Source: Deltaproteobacteria bacterium
Lineage (GTDB): Bacteria; Desulfobacterota; Syntrophia; Syntrophales; UBA2185
Direction of reading: 5' to 3'
NCBI GenBank assembly: GCA_016874835.1
Contig: VGTB01000005.1
Location: forward strand, 1-46,843
DNA: 46,843 nt
Below are positions 26,565 through 34,666 of the stretch, piece after piece (position 1 is the first letter of the stretch; every line of letters begins with the position of its first letter). Both the position numbers and the translations under genes were made by a program. The notes under the pieces are model-generated. The model searched no databases. It had not been told where the DNA came from and worked only from the letters and a program-made list of their open reading frames with translations.

Positions 26565-26683
26565 GCAACGAACATAAATTATCGGTATGAAATTGGGCAT
26601 GATCAGCCGATAGCAAACACATGAAGGGATTTTCCCTCACTCCTCCTGGACACGGGGAGACGTTATGTCTCCCCTTTCTTTTT
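26565..26683 (+). ncRNA. Predicted sigma-54-dependent small RNA, about 119 nt
   Basis: Bounded by the sigma-54 promoter and an intrinsic terminator. Predicted structure: hairpin 1, TATCGG (26580-26585) with CCGATA (26607-26612); hairpin 2, AGGGA (26625-26629) with TCCCT (26633-26637); then an unpaired CTCCTCCTGG (26640-26649); then the terminator stem. CTCCTCC is complementary to a Shine-Dalgarno sequence, which suggests mRNA pairing. The last part is antisense to the 3' end of rarA. Tiny ORFs exist (for example ATG 26587, 8 codons, no ribosome site) but do not look translated. Its genomic setting resembles Pseudomonas crcZ, a sigma-54-driven RNA beside the cbrAB two-component genes; no sequence similarity is claimed. 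Confidence 0.6.
26654..26683 (+). terminator. Terminator of the predicted small RNA
   Basis: A perfect 8-bp stem GGGGAGAC (26654-26661) / GTCTCCCC (26667-26674) with loop GTTAT, followed by TTTCTTTTT on the plus strand. The T run exists only in the rightward direction; leftwards the stem is followed by GTGTCC. The loop contains the rarA stop codon. Confidence 0.75.
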
Positions 26684-28021
26684 GTTATTACTCTTCTCCA
26701 TTGATTCTCGAAGCTCGCGCCATTGTCGTATCCGCTCCGCTATCGTTTTCTCATACCCTCTGTTCGTCGGAGTATAGTAGGTCTGTCCCCTCAGTTGATC
26801 CGGCAGATACTCCTGGGGGACGATGGCATCATCGAAATCATGGGCATAGCGATAACCTTCGCCGTAACCGAGATCTTTCATCAAGCGCGTGGGGGCATTT
26901 CTGATATGCATCGGCACTGACAGACTGCCGGTTTCATGTATGGTTTTTCTCACCTTCCCATACCCTAAGTAGAGGGCATTGCTCTTGGGAGCGGTGGCGA
27001 GATACACCGCCGCCTGAGCCAAAGCCAGTTCCCCTTCGGGGAGACCAATAAACTGAAAGGCCTGCATCGCGGAGACAGCAATGCTGAGGGCGGCAGGATC
27101 GGCATTCCCCACATCTTCGGAGGCAAATCTCACCATACGCCGTGCGACATAGAGAGGATCTTCACCGGCGACAAGCATACGACCGAGCCAGTACAGCGCA
27201 GCATCAGGGTCACTTCCCCGGAGGCTTTTATGAAAGGCGGAAATCAGGTTGTAGTGCTCCTCTCCACCCTTATCATATTGAAGCAGCTTTTTCTGGAGGG
27301 CTTTCTCCACCACATCGCGGGTAATCTTTCTCTCGCCCTCGTTTTCCACCTGCAAGAGGGACACCGCCGCCTCGAGACTGTTCAGAGCCATTCTCGCGTC
27401 TCCATCCGCCGACCAGATGATGTGCTTCAGAGCCTCCGGTTCCATCTCCAGAGAAAGGTTCCCGAATCCCCGCTCTCCATCATGGAGGGCTCGCTGAACG
27501 ATGACCGAAAGCTCTGCTTCAGAAAAAGATTTGAGGACAAAGACCCGCAACCGGGAGAGAAGCGGGGAAATAACCTCAAATGACGGATTTTCCGTTGTCG
27601 CACCGATGAGTGTAATGAGGCCCGTTTCCACGTGGGGAAGAAAGGCATCCTGCTGGGCCTTGTTGAACCTGTGGATTTCATCCACAAAAAGAATCGTCCT
27701 GCGGCGGTAATGTCGCCATTGAGATTGGGCATCATCAACAACGGCTCGAATCTCCTTCACTCCCGAAAGAACGGCGGAGAAACTGACAAAATGGGATTTC
27801 GTTTCCCGGGCAATTATCCGTGCCAGGGTAGTTTTACCGGAACCTGCCGGTCCCCACAGTATCATGGAAAACAACTTGTCTTCGGCAATGGCACGTCGGA
27901 GCAAGGATTCGGCACCCAGGAGATGGGACTGACCCACGAATTCATCCACTGTGCGGGGCCGCATCCTGTCAGCCAGAGGACGGTAATCCGCCCCGTTCTC
28001 ATTCTGATCAAACAGATCCAT
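26663..28021 (-). CDS. rarA: Replication-associated recombination protein A (AAA+ ATPase)
   Basis: 452 residues, as usual for RarA/MgsA/WRNIP1 proteins that act at stalled replication forks. Near the N-terminus it has [21 protein letters not shown], then Walker [13 protein letters not shown], Walker [24 protein letters not shown], and sensor 1 [11 protein letters not shown]. The C-terminal tetramerisation part contains [15 protein letters not shown] and [20 protein letters not shown] lies about 7 nt before the ATG. It lies 4 nt downstream of the small Cys protein gene, suggesting one transcript. The stop codon is inside the terminator loop of the opposing small RNA. Confidence 0.95.
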   Translation of the reverse strand: MDLFDQNENGADYRPLADRMRPRTVDEFVGQSHLLGAESLLRRAIAEDKLFSMILWGPAGSGKTTLARIIARETKSHFVSFSAVLSGVKEIRAVVDDAQSQWRHYRRRTILFVDEIHRFNKAQQDAFLPHVETGLITLIGATTENPSFEVISPLLSRLRVFVLKSFSEAELSVIVQRALHDGERGFGNLSLEMEPEALKHIIWSADGDARMALNSLEAAVSLLQVENEGERKITRDVVEKALQKKLLQYDKGGEEHYNLISAFHKSLRGSDPDAALYWLGRMLVAGEDPLYVARRMVRFASEDVGNADPAALSIAVSAMQAFQFIGLPEGELALAQAAVYLATAPKSNALYLGYGKVRKTIHETGSLSVPMHIRNAPTRLMKDLGYGEGYRYAHDFDDAIVPQEYLPDQLRGQTYYTPTNRGYEKTIAERIRQWRELRESMEKSNNKKKGET

Positions 28022-28025
28022 GGGA

Positions 28026-28295
28026 TCAATCCTTCTTTTTCCCTATCTGTTTTTTTGCTTCCTCGATAAGTTCCACAAGCGTGACTATCTTATCCTTTGG
28101 CGTGTGATTGATGAAACGATCCCACGCCTCTTCCGACATGGTATTCCTCAGATACTTCTCGACGGGAAAATACGGATACCAGCAGGTAATGATCCGCGTA
28201 CATGGAAGGCGGCCTCCCTCTTCCCGGCAATATGAAAATGTCACTTCACCACCAAGCTTTGGGCACCTGATCTCCAAGAGGTTGTACCCTTCCAT
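28026..28295 (-). CDS. Small Cys-containing conserved-looking protein, unknown function
   Basis: 89 residues from ATG 28295. Four cysteines are spread over about 30 residues (RCPKLGGEV, SYCREEGGRLPCTRIITCW), a pattern compatible with metal binding. The C-terminus is helical and lysine-rich (IVTLVELIEEAKKQIGKKK). From memory, similar small proteins occur in deltaproteobacteria, with no known function. A longer form from TTG 28379 is unlikely because that TTG is part of a promoter-like TTGACA. AGAGGA lies about 10 nt before ATG 28295. It sits 4 nt upstream of rarA. Confidence 0.6.
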   Translation of the reverse strand: MEGYNLLEIRCPKLGGEVTFSYCREEGGRLPCTRIITCWYPYFPVEKYLRNTMSEEAWDRFINHTPKDKIVTLVELIEEAKKQIGKKKD

Positions 28296-28606
28296 TCCCG
28301 TATCTTCCTCTGAATATGGCGTGATTCCCACTGCCGTAATTGCGCTAAGAAGGGTATACAATGCCCTGTGTATTGTCAACCGATTATCAGAAAGATCCCG
28401 GCCGCATCATTCATCCACGAAACTGACACCGGGGATAGTCTTTTCAGAAACAAATAATTCATGATTACAATGAGTATGCCTTGGGAAAGCAAGAACGCAA
28501 AGAGACTGGGGTTTTGTTCCGAGGACGCATGGAAGCGTGAGCGAATCCTCCATTATGGGAAACAGGAGAACTCTTTGATATTATTGGAAGATTGAGTAGC
28601 AAGGGG
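28296..28606. other. Intergenic region with a promoter-like element and one doubtful small ORF
   Basis: On the minus strand TTGACA (28374-28379) and TATACC (28353-28358) with a 15-nt spacer could drive the small Cys protein and rarA. On the plus strand a 44-codon ORF at 28461-28595 reads hydrophilic and protein-like (KNAKRLGFCSEDAWKRERIL) but has no ribosome site. I see no other gene here. Confidence 0.3.
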
Positions 28607-28643
28607 AAAAAGTACCCCCACCCCACATCAGAGGAGGTGGGGG
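28607..28643 (-). terminator. Terminator after trpB2
   Basis: On the minus strand CCCCCACC (28636-28643) pairs with GGTGGGGG (28615-28622); the stem then runs through TAC into TTTTT (28607-28611). It lies 27 nt beyond the trpB2 stop and should separate it from the genes downstream. Confidence 0.8.
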
Positions 28644-28669
28644 AATACTGCCTGATGTCCGCATATGAC

Positions 28670-30031
28670 CTACGGTTTGGGCAATCCATCAATAGCTTTC
28701 AATGCCCTCTGAATCTCCACTTCTGGAAGCTCGTAATGTTCGAGCCTGCCTGACAGGTATGCATCATAGGCCGTCAGATCAATCAATCCGTGACCGCTCC
28801 AGTCGAAGAGGATTACCTTTTCCTTCCCTTCTTCCTTCGCACGCATGGCCTCTTCTACGACTGCGGCGATGGCATGATTTGTTTCCGGCGCCGAAATAAA
28901 ACATTCGCTCCGGGCCCACTTCACACCCGCATCAAAGGTTTCAAGCTGATTATAGGCTCTTGCCTCCACCAGTTTTTCCTTCACCAAGTGGCTCACAATA
29001 GGAGCCATGCCGTGGTAACGCAATCCCCCGGCATGAATCGGCGCCGGCACAAAATCGTGCCCTAAGGTGTACATAGGCAGGAGAGGCGTCGTCTTCGCAA
29101 GATCACCGAAATCATAGGCAAACGGCCCTCTCGTCATGGTCGGGCATGAGGAAGGCTCAGCGGCAATAACGGTAATTTTCTTTCCGGATATCTTATCCCT
29201 CACAAAGGGAAGGGATATACCGGCAAAGTTACTTCCTCCGCCGGCACAGCCGATCACGACGTCGGGATAGACACCAATTTTTTCCATCTGCCTCTGTGCC
29301 TCCAGGCCGATGATGGTCTGATGCAGGAGGACGTGGTTCAAAACGCTCCCCAGAGAATACCTTGCACCTTCATGGGTAACGGCATCCTCAACAGCCTCAC
29401 TGATAGCTATTCCGAGGCTGCCGGGGGAATCAGGGTGAGAAGCCAGCACCTGCCGACCCGCATTCGTCAGCGTGCTCGGACTGGGGATACATTCAGCGCC
29501 CCAGGTATTCATCATCAGGCGCCGGTACGGTTTCTGCTCGTAGCTGACCCGTACCATGAACACCCGGCACTCCAAATGAAATATCTTGCACGCCATGGCG
29601 AGAGCGCTTCCCCATTGACCCGCCCCGGTTTCGGTAGAGAGGCGCTTTATACCGAAGACCTTGTTGTAATACGCTTGAGGCACTGCCGTATTGGGCTTGT
29701 GAGAACCGGCGGGACTCACTCCTTCATTCTTGTAATAAATCTTCACAGGAGTGCCCAACAACTTTTCAAAATTTCTCGCCCGGCACAGCGGTGTCGGCCG
29801 CCACAGCAGGTATTTCTCCAGAACTTCTTCCGGAATGTCAATCCAGCGATCCTGACACACTTCCTGTTCGATAAGGTTCATCGGAAAGACCGGTGCCAGA
29901 TCATCCGGACCGACAGGTTTTCCCGTCCCAGGGTGAAGTGGAGGGAGCATCGGTGTCGGCATGTCCGCTTGGATGTTGTACCACTGCCTGGGGATTTCAT
30001 TGTCGTTCAATACTACCTTGACCTGTTCCAT
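28670..30031 (-). CDS. trpB2: TrpB2-type tryptophan synthase beta chain
   Basis: 453 residues, longer than classical TrpB and with the TrpB2-type N-terminus ([32 protein letters not shown]). It uses PLP: the Schiff-base Lys is in GSHKPNTA, and the phosphate loop is [11 protein letters not shown]. It joins indole and serine to give Trp. ATG 30031 has GGAG about 8 nt upstream; ATG 30037 sits too close to it. No trpA lies nearby, which is common for TrpB2, and these enzymes may act in indole salvage. A Trp-sensing attenuator precedes it, which argues for a true role in Trp supply. Confidence 0.94.
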   Translation of the reverse strand: MEQVKVVLNDNEIPRQWYNIQADMPTPMLPPLHPGTGKPVGPDDLAPVFPMNLIEQEVCQDRWIDIPEEVLEKYLLWRPTPLCRARNFEKLLGTPVKIYYKNEGVSPAGSHKPNTAVPQAYYNKVFGIKRLSTETGAGQWGSALAMACKIFHLECRVFMVRVSYEQKPYRRLMMNTWGAECIPSPSTLTNAGRQVLASHPDSPGSLGIAISEAVEDAVTHEGARYSLGSVLNHVLLHQTIIGLEAQRQMEKIGVYPDVVIGCAGGGSNFAGISLPFVRDKISGKKITVIAAEPSSCPTMTRGPFAYDFGDLAKTTPLLPMYTLGHDFVPAPIHAGGLRYHGMAPIVSHLVKEKLVEARAYNQLETFDAGVKWARSECFISAPETNHAIAAVVEEAMRAKEEGKEKVILFDWSGHGLIDLTAYDAYLSGRLEHYELPEVEIQRALKAIDGLPKP

Positions 30032-30149
30032 AACCATTCTCCTTTTCTTTTAAATCAAGCCTGAACCTGCATCAGCAAAGGTGACATCTTTCCAACTTTT
30101 GTGAAGATGATCCCCTGATGCCTCACAACATACTCGAACTTTCCTTCAT

Positions 30150-30177
30150 AAAAAAAGCCATGGGTTTTTCCCATGGC
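30150..30177 (-). terminator. Attenuator terminator of trpB2
   Basis: On the minus strand GCCATGGG (30170-30177), loop AAAAA, CCCATGGC (30157-30164), then seven T (30150-30156). The stem is the same eight base pairs as the aro-operon attenuator. Its 5' half can also pair upstream, giving an antiterminator. Confidence 0.88.
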
Positions 30178-30263
30178 TATTACCGCTATCTTCTGAGACA
30201 TGGGAAGGTTTCTCCTTGCCCACGGCTCAACTTTCCTATTTATGTGAAGAGCTCATGTGGGCA
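30168..30263 (-). promoter_or_regulatory. Nested antitermination structures of the trp attenuator
   Basis: Minus-strand segments in order: 2, TGCCCACATGAGCTC (30249-30263); 3, GAGCCGTGGGCAAGG (30214-30228); 4, CCTTCCCATG (30199-30208); 5, CATGGGAA (30168-30175). 2:3 pair by TGCCCAC:GTGGGCA plus GCTC:GAGC. 3:4 pair by GGGcAAGG:CCTTCCC. 4:5 pair by TTCCCATG:CATGGGAA and block the terminator. Segment 2 can also pair with GGCAG at the end of the Trp codons. A ribosome stalled at the Trp codons leaves 2:3 free to form and hence 4:5, giving readthrough. Confidence 0.7.
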
Positions 30264-30265
30264 GA

Positions 30266-30313
30266 CTATGTAGCCTGCCACCACCAAAACAGATTCTTAT
30301 CTCCCCTGTACAT
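30266..30313 (-). CDS. Trp leader peptide of trpB2 (15 aa)
   Basis: The ORF starts at ATG 30313 and stops at TAG 30266-30268. It encodes MYRGDKNLFWWWQAT, with three consecutive Trp codons (and a Phe before them) five codons from the stop, the classic layout of a Trp attenuator. GAGG lies about 12 nt before the ATG and GGAG directly next to it. It is followed by mutually exclusive hairpins ending in an intrinsic terminator ahead of trpB2. Confidence 0.9.
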   Translation of the reverse strand: MYRGDKNLFWWWQAT

Positions 30314-30321
30314 TCTCCGAA

Positions 30322-30375
30322 TGACCTCTATCCTCATTGTGACCTCTACTAACACAGCGATAAAACGGATGTCAA
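30322..30375 (-). promoter_or_regulatory. trpB2 promoter region with paired TAGAGGTCA repeats
   Basis: On the minus strand TTGACA (30370-30375) is followed after 17 nt by TTAGTA (30347-30352), a weak -10. Two exact copies of TAGAGGTCA (30340-30348 and 30322-30330) lie 18 nt apart at and just after the expected start site. They could be an operator or part of the leader RNA. Confidence 0.5.
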
Positions 30376-30416
30376 GTTTAAATTTCTGATTTGTCTCAAT
30401 TTCTGATTCGGGCCGA

Positions 30417-31622
30417 TTATATATCCAGATTCGACATCAGCCCCTTGTGCCTTCGATACCACAAGTTCGGCACAAGCCTGTAGAGAACTCTCGACAGGGG
30501 TCCGATGTACTCTTTCATTCTCTTATCAAATTGACATGCCTGAATGATGTGCTCCTTGATGTCTTTTTTATGACCGACTTCGTTGAATATTTTATAGGCA
30601 CAGTGGAACAACGGGCTGTACATGTTCTTCTTTTCCAGATATTTATGCACATTACGGATGGTGTTCGGCCCTTCCGGCGTTCCATCTATCCTTTCCAGTA
30701 CCTTGAGGTGAGTCTCTATGGGATTGCCGCTGTACAGTTCGTAGAACAATTTGCCATACCGATAGTTTTTGCTCGCATCGGAAGAGAGCGTCACATACAT
30801 ATCCCCCACACCGGCCTGAGAGTGAAATGCCTGAAACCCTCCTCCTAAGAGCTTCGACAGCGACCGTATTTCAACTCCGGATCGCGCGAATACCGTCCCC
30901 GGGATAGAATCACCAAGACATAATAAATTCATGACACCCATAATATTTGCCACAATATTTTTAAGCGATCCACATGCTTCAACACCGATGATATCAAAAT
31001 TATAATAGGACGTTAATTCCCTCCTGTTGAATCTTATGATTTCCTCCCTGATGATTTTCGCAATATGTTTTTTCCCGGCCACGGTTACACACACAGGATT
31101 CCCCAGGGTAATATCAGTATCAAAGAACGGCCCGCCGATGCACACCACCTCATACTTCTTTCTCATACTGGAGAAATTATTGTTGATTAACTGCGAAGGG
31201 GTAATCAGCTCTTTTGTCAGTTCATCAGCGGTAAGACCCTTTATCGGGGTAATGATACACGTGTCCCCCGCTTTCTTTTCCATCAGGGGCTTCAGAAAAT
31301 TCAGAAATTCCGTCATCCTGTTCATCGTGATGGTAAGGAAGATGAAATCGTTATCATCAACCACCCTCTCCAGATCATTCGTGGCATGGACTCTGGGAGA
31401 AAGCTTCGGAACCATATCTATGCCGCCCAGTTTTTTCGCGAGATCCTGGGTCAGGTGTTTTGGATTGATGTGCTCTCTGTTAATCGCTTTGCACACATCC
31501 ATATCATGGTAATAGATGGTGACCCGCTTGTTGTCTCTGCCAAATTTATAGGCCAACGAGGTGCCGAGTCTCCCCGGCCCGATAATTGCGACTCTACTCG
31601 TATCTAAATTGGTCATTAACAT
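30417..31622 (-). CDS. GpsA-like NAD(P)-dependent glycerol-3-phosphate dehydrogenase family protein
   Basis: 401 residues, about 60 longer than ordinary GpsA. The Rossmann motif is VAIIGPGRLGTSLA. The catalytic Lys lies in EACGSLKNIVANIMGV, which matches GpsA's GALKN region, and GVGDMYVTLSSDASKNYRYG matches the GLGDL...SRNRxFG segment. The extra length is mostly C-terminal (about 330-401, basic and helical). It could be a divergent GpsA making glycerol-3-phosphate for phospholipids or a related dehydrogenase with another substrate. A consensus promoter lies 118 nt upstream. The start is ATG 31622 or 31616; neither has a good ribosome site. Confidence 0.8.
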   Translation of the reverse strand: MLMTNLDTSRVAIIGPGRLGTSLAYKFGRDNKRVTIYYHDMDVCKAINREHINPKHLTQDLAKKLGGIDMVPKLSPRVHATNDLERVVDDNDFIFLTITMNRMTEFLNFLKPLMEKKAGDTCIITPIKGLTADELTKELITPSQLINNNFSSMRKKYEVVCIGGPFFDTDITLGNPVCVTVAGKKHIAKIIREEIIRFNRRELTSYYNFDIIGVEACGSLKNIVANIMGVMNLLCLGDSIPGTVFARSGVEIRSLSKLLGGGFQAFHSQAGVGDMYVTLSSDASKNYRYGKLFYELYSGNPIETHLKVLERIDGTPEGPNTIRNVHKYLEKKNMYSPLFHCAYKIFNEVGHKKDIKEHIIQACQFDKRMKEYIGPLSRVLYRLVPNLWYRRHKGLMSNLDI

Positions 31623-31739
31623 TTATAAACAACTATACCCTTTCTCGTTCCCGCAGGTATTCTCATACGAACCGATATGAAAACTATGAAAAAAGTAAAA
31701 TCAAAACCTGTGAATACAACACCGATCAGGTTGGCGGCG

Positions 31740-31769
31740 ATTATAGGTAAAAAGAAACCCCCCTGTCAA
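31740..31769 (-). promoter_or_regulatory. Consensus sigma-70 promoter before the GpsA-like gene
   Basis: On the minus strand TTGACA (31764-31769), 18-nt spacer, TATAAT (31740-31745). Both hexamers are perfect. The leader to the start codon would be about 110 nt. The remaining part of this gap (31770-32041) holds a doubtful ORF and the ribosome site of the hydrolase gene; I see nothing else. Confidence 0.7.
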
Positions 31770-32041
31770 ACAATAATACGGGTAGCTGTATAAATATCGT
31801 GACAAACGCTGATATGTCATCAGAATCAGTGAATAATATTCAGTATCCGGGAGCGTTCCTTATTTCCCTTGATATGCAAGATTCGCTTGTCTTATACTTA
31901 GACCGCCAAAAAGCAATTTCTTATCAATTATCAATTCAATTACCTGATGGCACACAGAGACAGCCAACAATTCAAAAGATGCGGCATGGATAAACTATTC
32001 CCACAAACAGCGGCTATTCGGCTTATTTACAAGGAACAGGC

Positions 32042-32818
32042 ATGAACAAGAAGAAATTCCTTTTTGTCACGATCATCGTTATAGTTCTGATGAGCCAGCA
32101 CGCCTTCGCTGAAGCCGAAAGCCGGAACAACTTAAACAAGAGGGTGTTCTCAATGGCCAACTATGTTTTGATTCATGGCGGCAACATGACAACCGATACC
32201 TGGAATAATCTTGCCAAAAGGAACGATTATCCGCCCGGCGGCCGTCTGGGCGGTAAGGTATGGGACAGCATCATTCCCGTGCTCACGGCGCATCACCACC
32301 GCGTTTTTGCTCCGACCCTCAAGGACGAACACAGCAGCAATCTAACGGAGCATATCGAGCAGGTCTGTGCGCTGATAACCGAGCATAATCTGAAGGATAT
32401 TATATTGGTCGGCCACAGCTACGGCGGAATGGTCATCACCGGAGTCGCGGACAGGATCGCGGACAGAATCAGCCATCTGGTGTACGTCGACGCCGCATTG
32501 CCTGATCCAGGACAATCCTTGTTTGATATTATTGCCTCCGGCGGGCACGACCCCCTGTTTTTTGCTGGCCTGGAGGCGGCTGCACCCTATGTAGAAAAAC
32601 TGCCGTTTGACACCCGAAAAGTACAGCCGCTGCCGAAGACCTATATTCTCTGCATCAAAAGCGAGTTTGCGCCCGTGACGCATGTGGCCAGGCAAAAAAT
32701 TGCCGCCGTAAAAAAAGGTTGGATGTACATCGAACTGCCGTCATCCCACGTACCGATGGCTGACATGCCGGACCAGTTTGTGCAGTTGTTGCTGAAAATC
32801 GGAAGGCAACAACAGTAA
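32042..32818 (+). CDS. Exported alpha/beta hydrolase
   Basis: 258 residues. A signal peptide (basic MNKKK, hydrophobic core, cleavage near AFA, about residue 23) is followed by an alpha/beta-hydrolase domain: NYVLIHGGNMTTDTW (oxyanion region), the nucleophile Ser in VGHSYGGMV, Asp in a VDAALPD segment, and His in SSHVPMADMP. It resembles the esterase/salicylate-binding-protein-2-like branch (YVLIHGG, VGHSYGG). AAGGA lies 6 nt upstream of the ATG. An alternative cytosolic start at the Met before ANYVLIHGG has no clear ribosome site. Substrate unknown; single gene on this strand among minus-strand operons. Confidence 0.85.
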   Translation: MNKKKFLFVTIIVIVLMSQHAFAEAESRNNLNKRVFSMANYVLIHGGNMTTDTWNNLAKRNDYPPGGRLGGKVWDSIIPVLTAHHHRVFAPTLKDEHSSNLTEHIEQVCALITEHNLKDIILVGHSYGGMVITGVADRIADRISHLVYVDAALPDPGQSLFDIIASGGHDPLFFAGLEAAAPYVEKLPFDTRKVQPLPKTYILCIKSEFAPVTHVARQKIAAVKKGWMYIELPSSHVPMADMPDQFVQLLLKIGRQQQ

Positions 32819-32873
32819 GACAATGCCCGACCTTGGGATTCCGGAAGGTGTGTGTTGGCTACAGGAAAGAAAA

Positions 32874-33971
32874 TTATTTTTGTTTGCGGATCACATGAAT
32901 GGCGGTTGCCTTGAAGGACGCTGTGACACTTTTTCCCACACTCAGAGACAGATCTTCCAGCGATTGGTTGGTCACATACGCGACGAGATAAAAACCGCAA
33001 TCGATGCAGACTCTATTAAAAAATCCCATGGGGATAATCTTCAAGACTATTCCCGGGAAGACATTTCTCGCACTGGTCTTTCCTCCGGGAGGTTCCAGTG
33101 AGAGTGTCACATTTTCGGGACGAACGAAGCAGGTTAATTTTTCCCCCACATGCATTTCACCGGTAACTTCTACATCCTGATCCGACACGGAGACAATAAA
33201 AGTACCGCCATCAGTCTTTGTCACCTCGCCTGTGATGATCGTCTCCATACCAACAAAAGAGGCGGCGAACTCATCAACAGGGTGGTTCATGACCTCACCG
33301 GGAGATCCTATCTGAATGATTTTCCCCTTATTCATAACGGCAATAAGGTCCGACAATCTCAGGGCCTCAAACTGATCATGCGTTGCCATGACTGCCGTCG
33401 TCTGTGTTTCCCGGAGGTTCCTCTCAAGGTCTCCCATCAATGATTCACGGGTCGGGGGATCAAGAGATGAAAAGGGTTCGTCCAAAAAAATGATCTCAGG
33501 ACGAATGGCAAAAGCCCTCGCGAGACTCGTCCTCTGAGCTTCCCCACCGGAGAGCTTTCTGGCAGATCTCCGGTCAAGATGGCTGATACCAAACCGTTCC
33601 AGATATTCCCCGACAACCTGCTTTATCTCTCCCCGGTTTACCCCTCTTATCCTCAGACCTGACGCCACATTGTCGAAGACCGTCGCATCGAACAGGAGAG
33701 GTTCCTGAAATACCATGGCTATCTTCCTGCGGTAATCCTGCGCGGCATCATTCGAATCCACCTTCCGCCCCCTGAAGATGAGTTCACCCTGAACGGACTT
33801 TACAAGGCGGGACAATATCAAGAGCAGTGTAGATTTCCCCGCACCGTTGGGACCGATCAGGGTAAGGACTTGTCCTTCACAAACAGTCAGACCGGGAATA
33901 TCCAGAACCGCTACTCCCCCCCGTTCAACGTAAAGATTTCTGACCTCCAGAATGGACATCTCCCCGGTCAT
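32874..33971 (-). CDS. tupC: Tungstate ABC transporter, ATP-binding subunit
   Basis: 365 residues. The ABC domain (about 5-230) has Walker A GPNGAGKSTLL, signature LSGGEAQRTSLARA, Walker B IIFLDEPFSSLD and the switch His in ATHDQFEAL. The C-terminal 120 residues hold a TOBE-type oxyanion domain (KLTCFVRPENVTLSLEPPGG), as in molybdate/tungstate importers. ATG 33971 overlaps the permease stop as ATGA, and AGAAGGA lies about 10 nt upstream; longer in-frame starts would run into the permease gene. It is the third gene of tupABC. Confidence 0.88.
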   Translation of the reverse strand: MTGEMSILEVRNLYVERGGVAVLDIPGLTVCEGQVLTLIGPNGAGKSTLLLILSRLVKSVQGELIFRGRKVDSNDAAQDYRRKIAMVFQEPLLFDATVFDNVASGLRIRGVNRGEIKQVVGEYLERFGISHLDRRSARKLSGGEAQRTSLARAFAIRPEIIFLDEPFSSLDPPTRESLMGDLERNLRETQTTAVMATHDQFEALRLSDLIAVMNKGKIIQIGSPGEVMNHPVDEFAASFVGMETIITGEVTKTDGGTFIVSVSDQDVEVTGEMHVGEKLTCFVRPENVTLSLEPPGGKTSARNVFPGIVLKIIPMGFFNRVCIDCGFYLVAYVTNQSLEDLSLSVGKSVTASFKATAIHVIRKQK

Positions 33972-34666
33972 CTTGGTCTTTCCTTCTGCTGTATCTGAGT
34001 AAGAACAGCATTGATCATGAAGCAAAGTATGAAGAGAATAACACCCAGAGCAATGGCAATGTCAAAATTTCCCTTGCCTGTCTCCATGACAGTCGCCGTT
34101 GTCAGAACACGCGTATACCCTTTGATGTTTCCACCAACCATGATGGACGCACCGACTTCAGAAATAACACTGCCGAAGCCGGCCATCACCGCCGCCAGGA
34201 GAGGCAGTTTCGCTTCCTTCACCAGTATCCAGATCATTTGCAGGCGGGTCGCACCAAGAGCAAGTATCTGGAGCCGGAGATTCTTCGGCAGATGCTGCAT
34301 CGCAGCCAGGGTGATTCCCGTGACGATAGGAGTAGCAATGATTGCCTGAGCGATCACAATGGCCGTCGGTGTATAGAGGATCTCAAGGTCTCCCAAGGGA
34401 CCATTCCTCCAGAGGAATATGGTGACGAAAAGACCCACGACAACCGGCGGCAGGCCCATCCCCGTATTGATCATACTCACCACGAGCTGCCTCCCGGGAA
34501 AGCGGGTAAGTGCCACGGCAGTTCCCACTGATATCCCGATCAGCAGACTGATGAGTGTTGCCGTACCAGACACCTCAAGGGAGAGGAGTGTAATTCCTAA
34601 AACCTCGGGATCAAGGGTGAACAGAAGATAAAAGGCCTGTCGAATTCCTTCTACGATAATTTCCAT
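33968..34666 (-). CDS. tupB: Tungstate ABC transporter, permease
   Basis: 232 residues with about five membrane helices and the binding-protein-dependent permease EAA-like loop (LRLQILALGATRLQMIWILVKEAKLPLLAAVMAGFG; key residues are the Ala-Leu-Gly-Ala-Thr run). The N-terminus (ILLSLEVSGTATLISLLIGI) and the segment GMGLPPVVVGLFVTIFLW are typical of TupB/ModB-like permeases. It follows tupA immediately and overlaps tupC by 4 nt. Confidence 0.9.
   Translation of the reverse strand: MEIIVEGIRQAFYLLFTLDPEVLGITLLSLEVSGTATLISLLIGISVGTAVALTRFPGRQLVVSMINTGMGLPPVVVGLFVTIFLWRNGPLGDLEILYTPTAIVIAQAIIATPIVTGITLAAMQHLPKNLRLQILALGATRLQMIWILVKEAKLPLLAAVMAGFGSVISEVGASIMVGGNIKGYTRVLTTATVMETGKGNFDIAIALGVILFILCFMINAVLTQIQQKERPR

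Noticed and set aside
26587-26613. An 8-codon ORF (MKLGMISR) inside the predicted small RNA
   Set aside because: No Shine-Dalgarno, and it lies in hairpin 1, so translation is unlikely.
28461-28595. A 44-codon hydrophilic ORF on + near the trpB2 terminator
   Set aside because: Protein-like composition but no ribosome site, no promoter and no known relative; mentioned only in the intergenic entry.
31799-31993. A 64-codon GTG-start ORF on + between the GpsA-like and hydrolase genes
   Set aside because: No ribosome site, low-complexity C-terminal half, no recognisable domain; probably chance.
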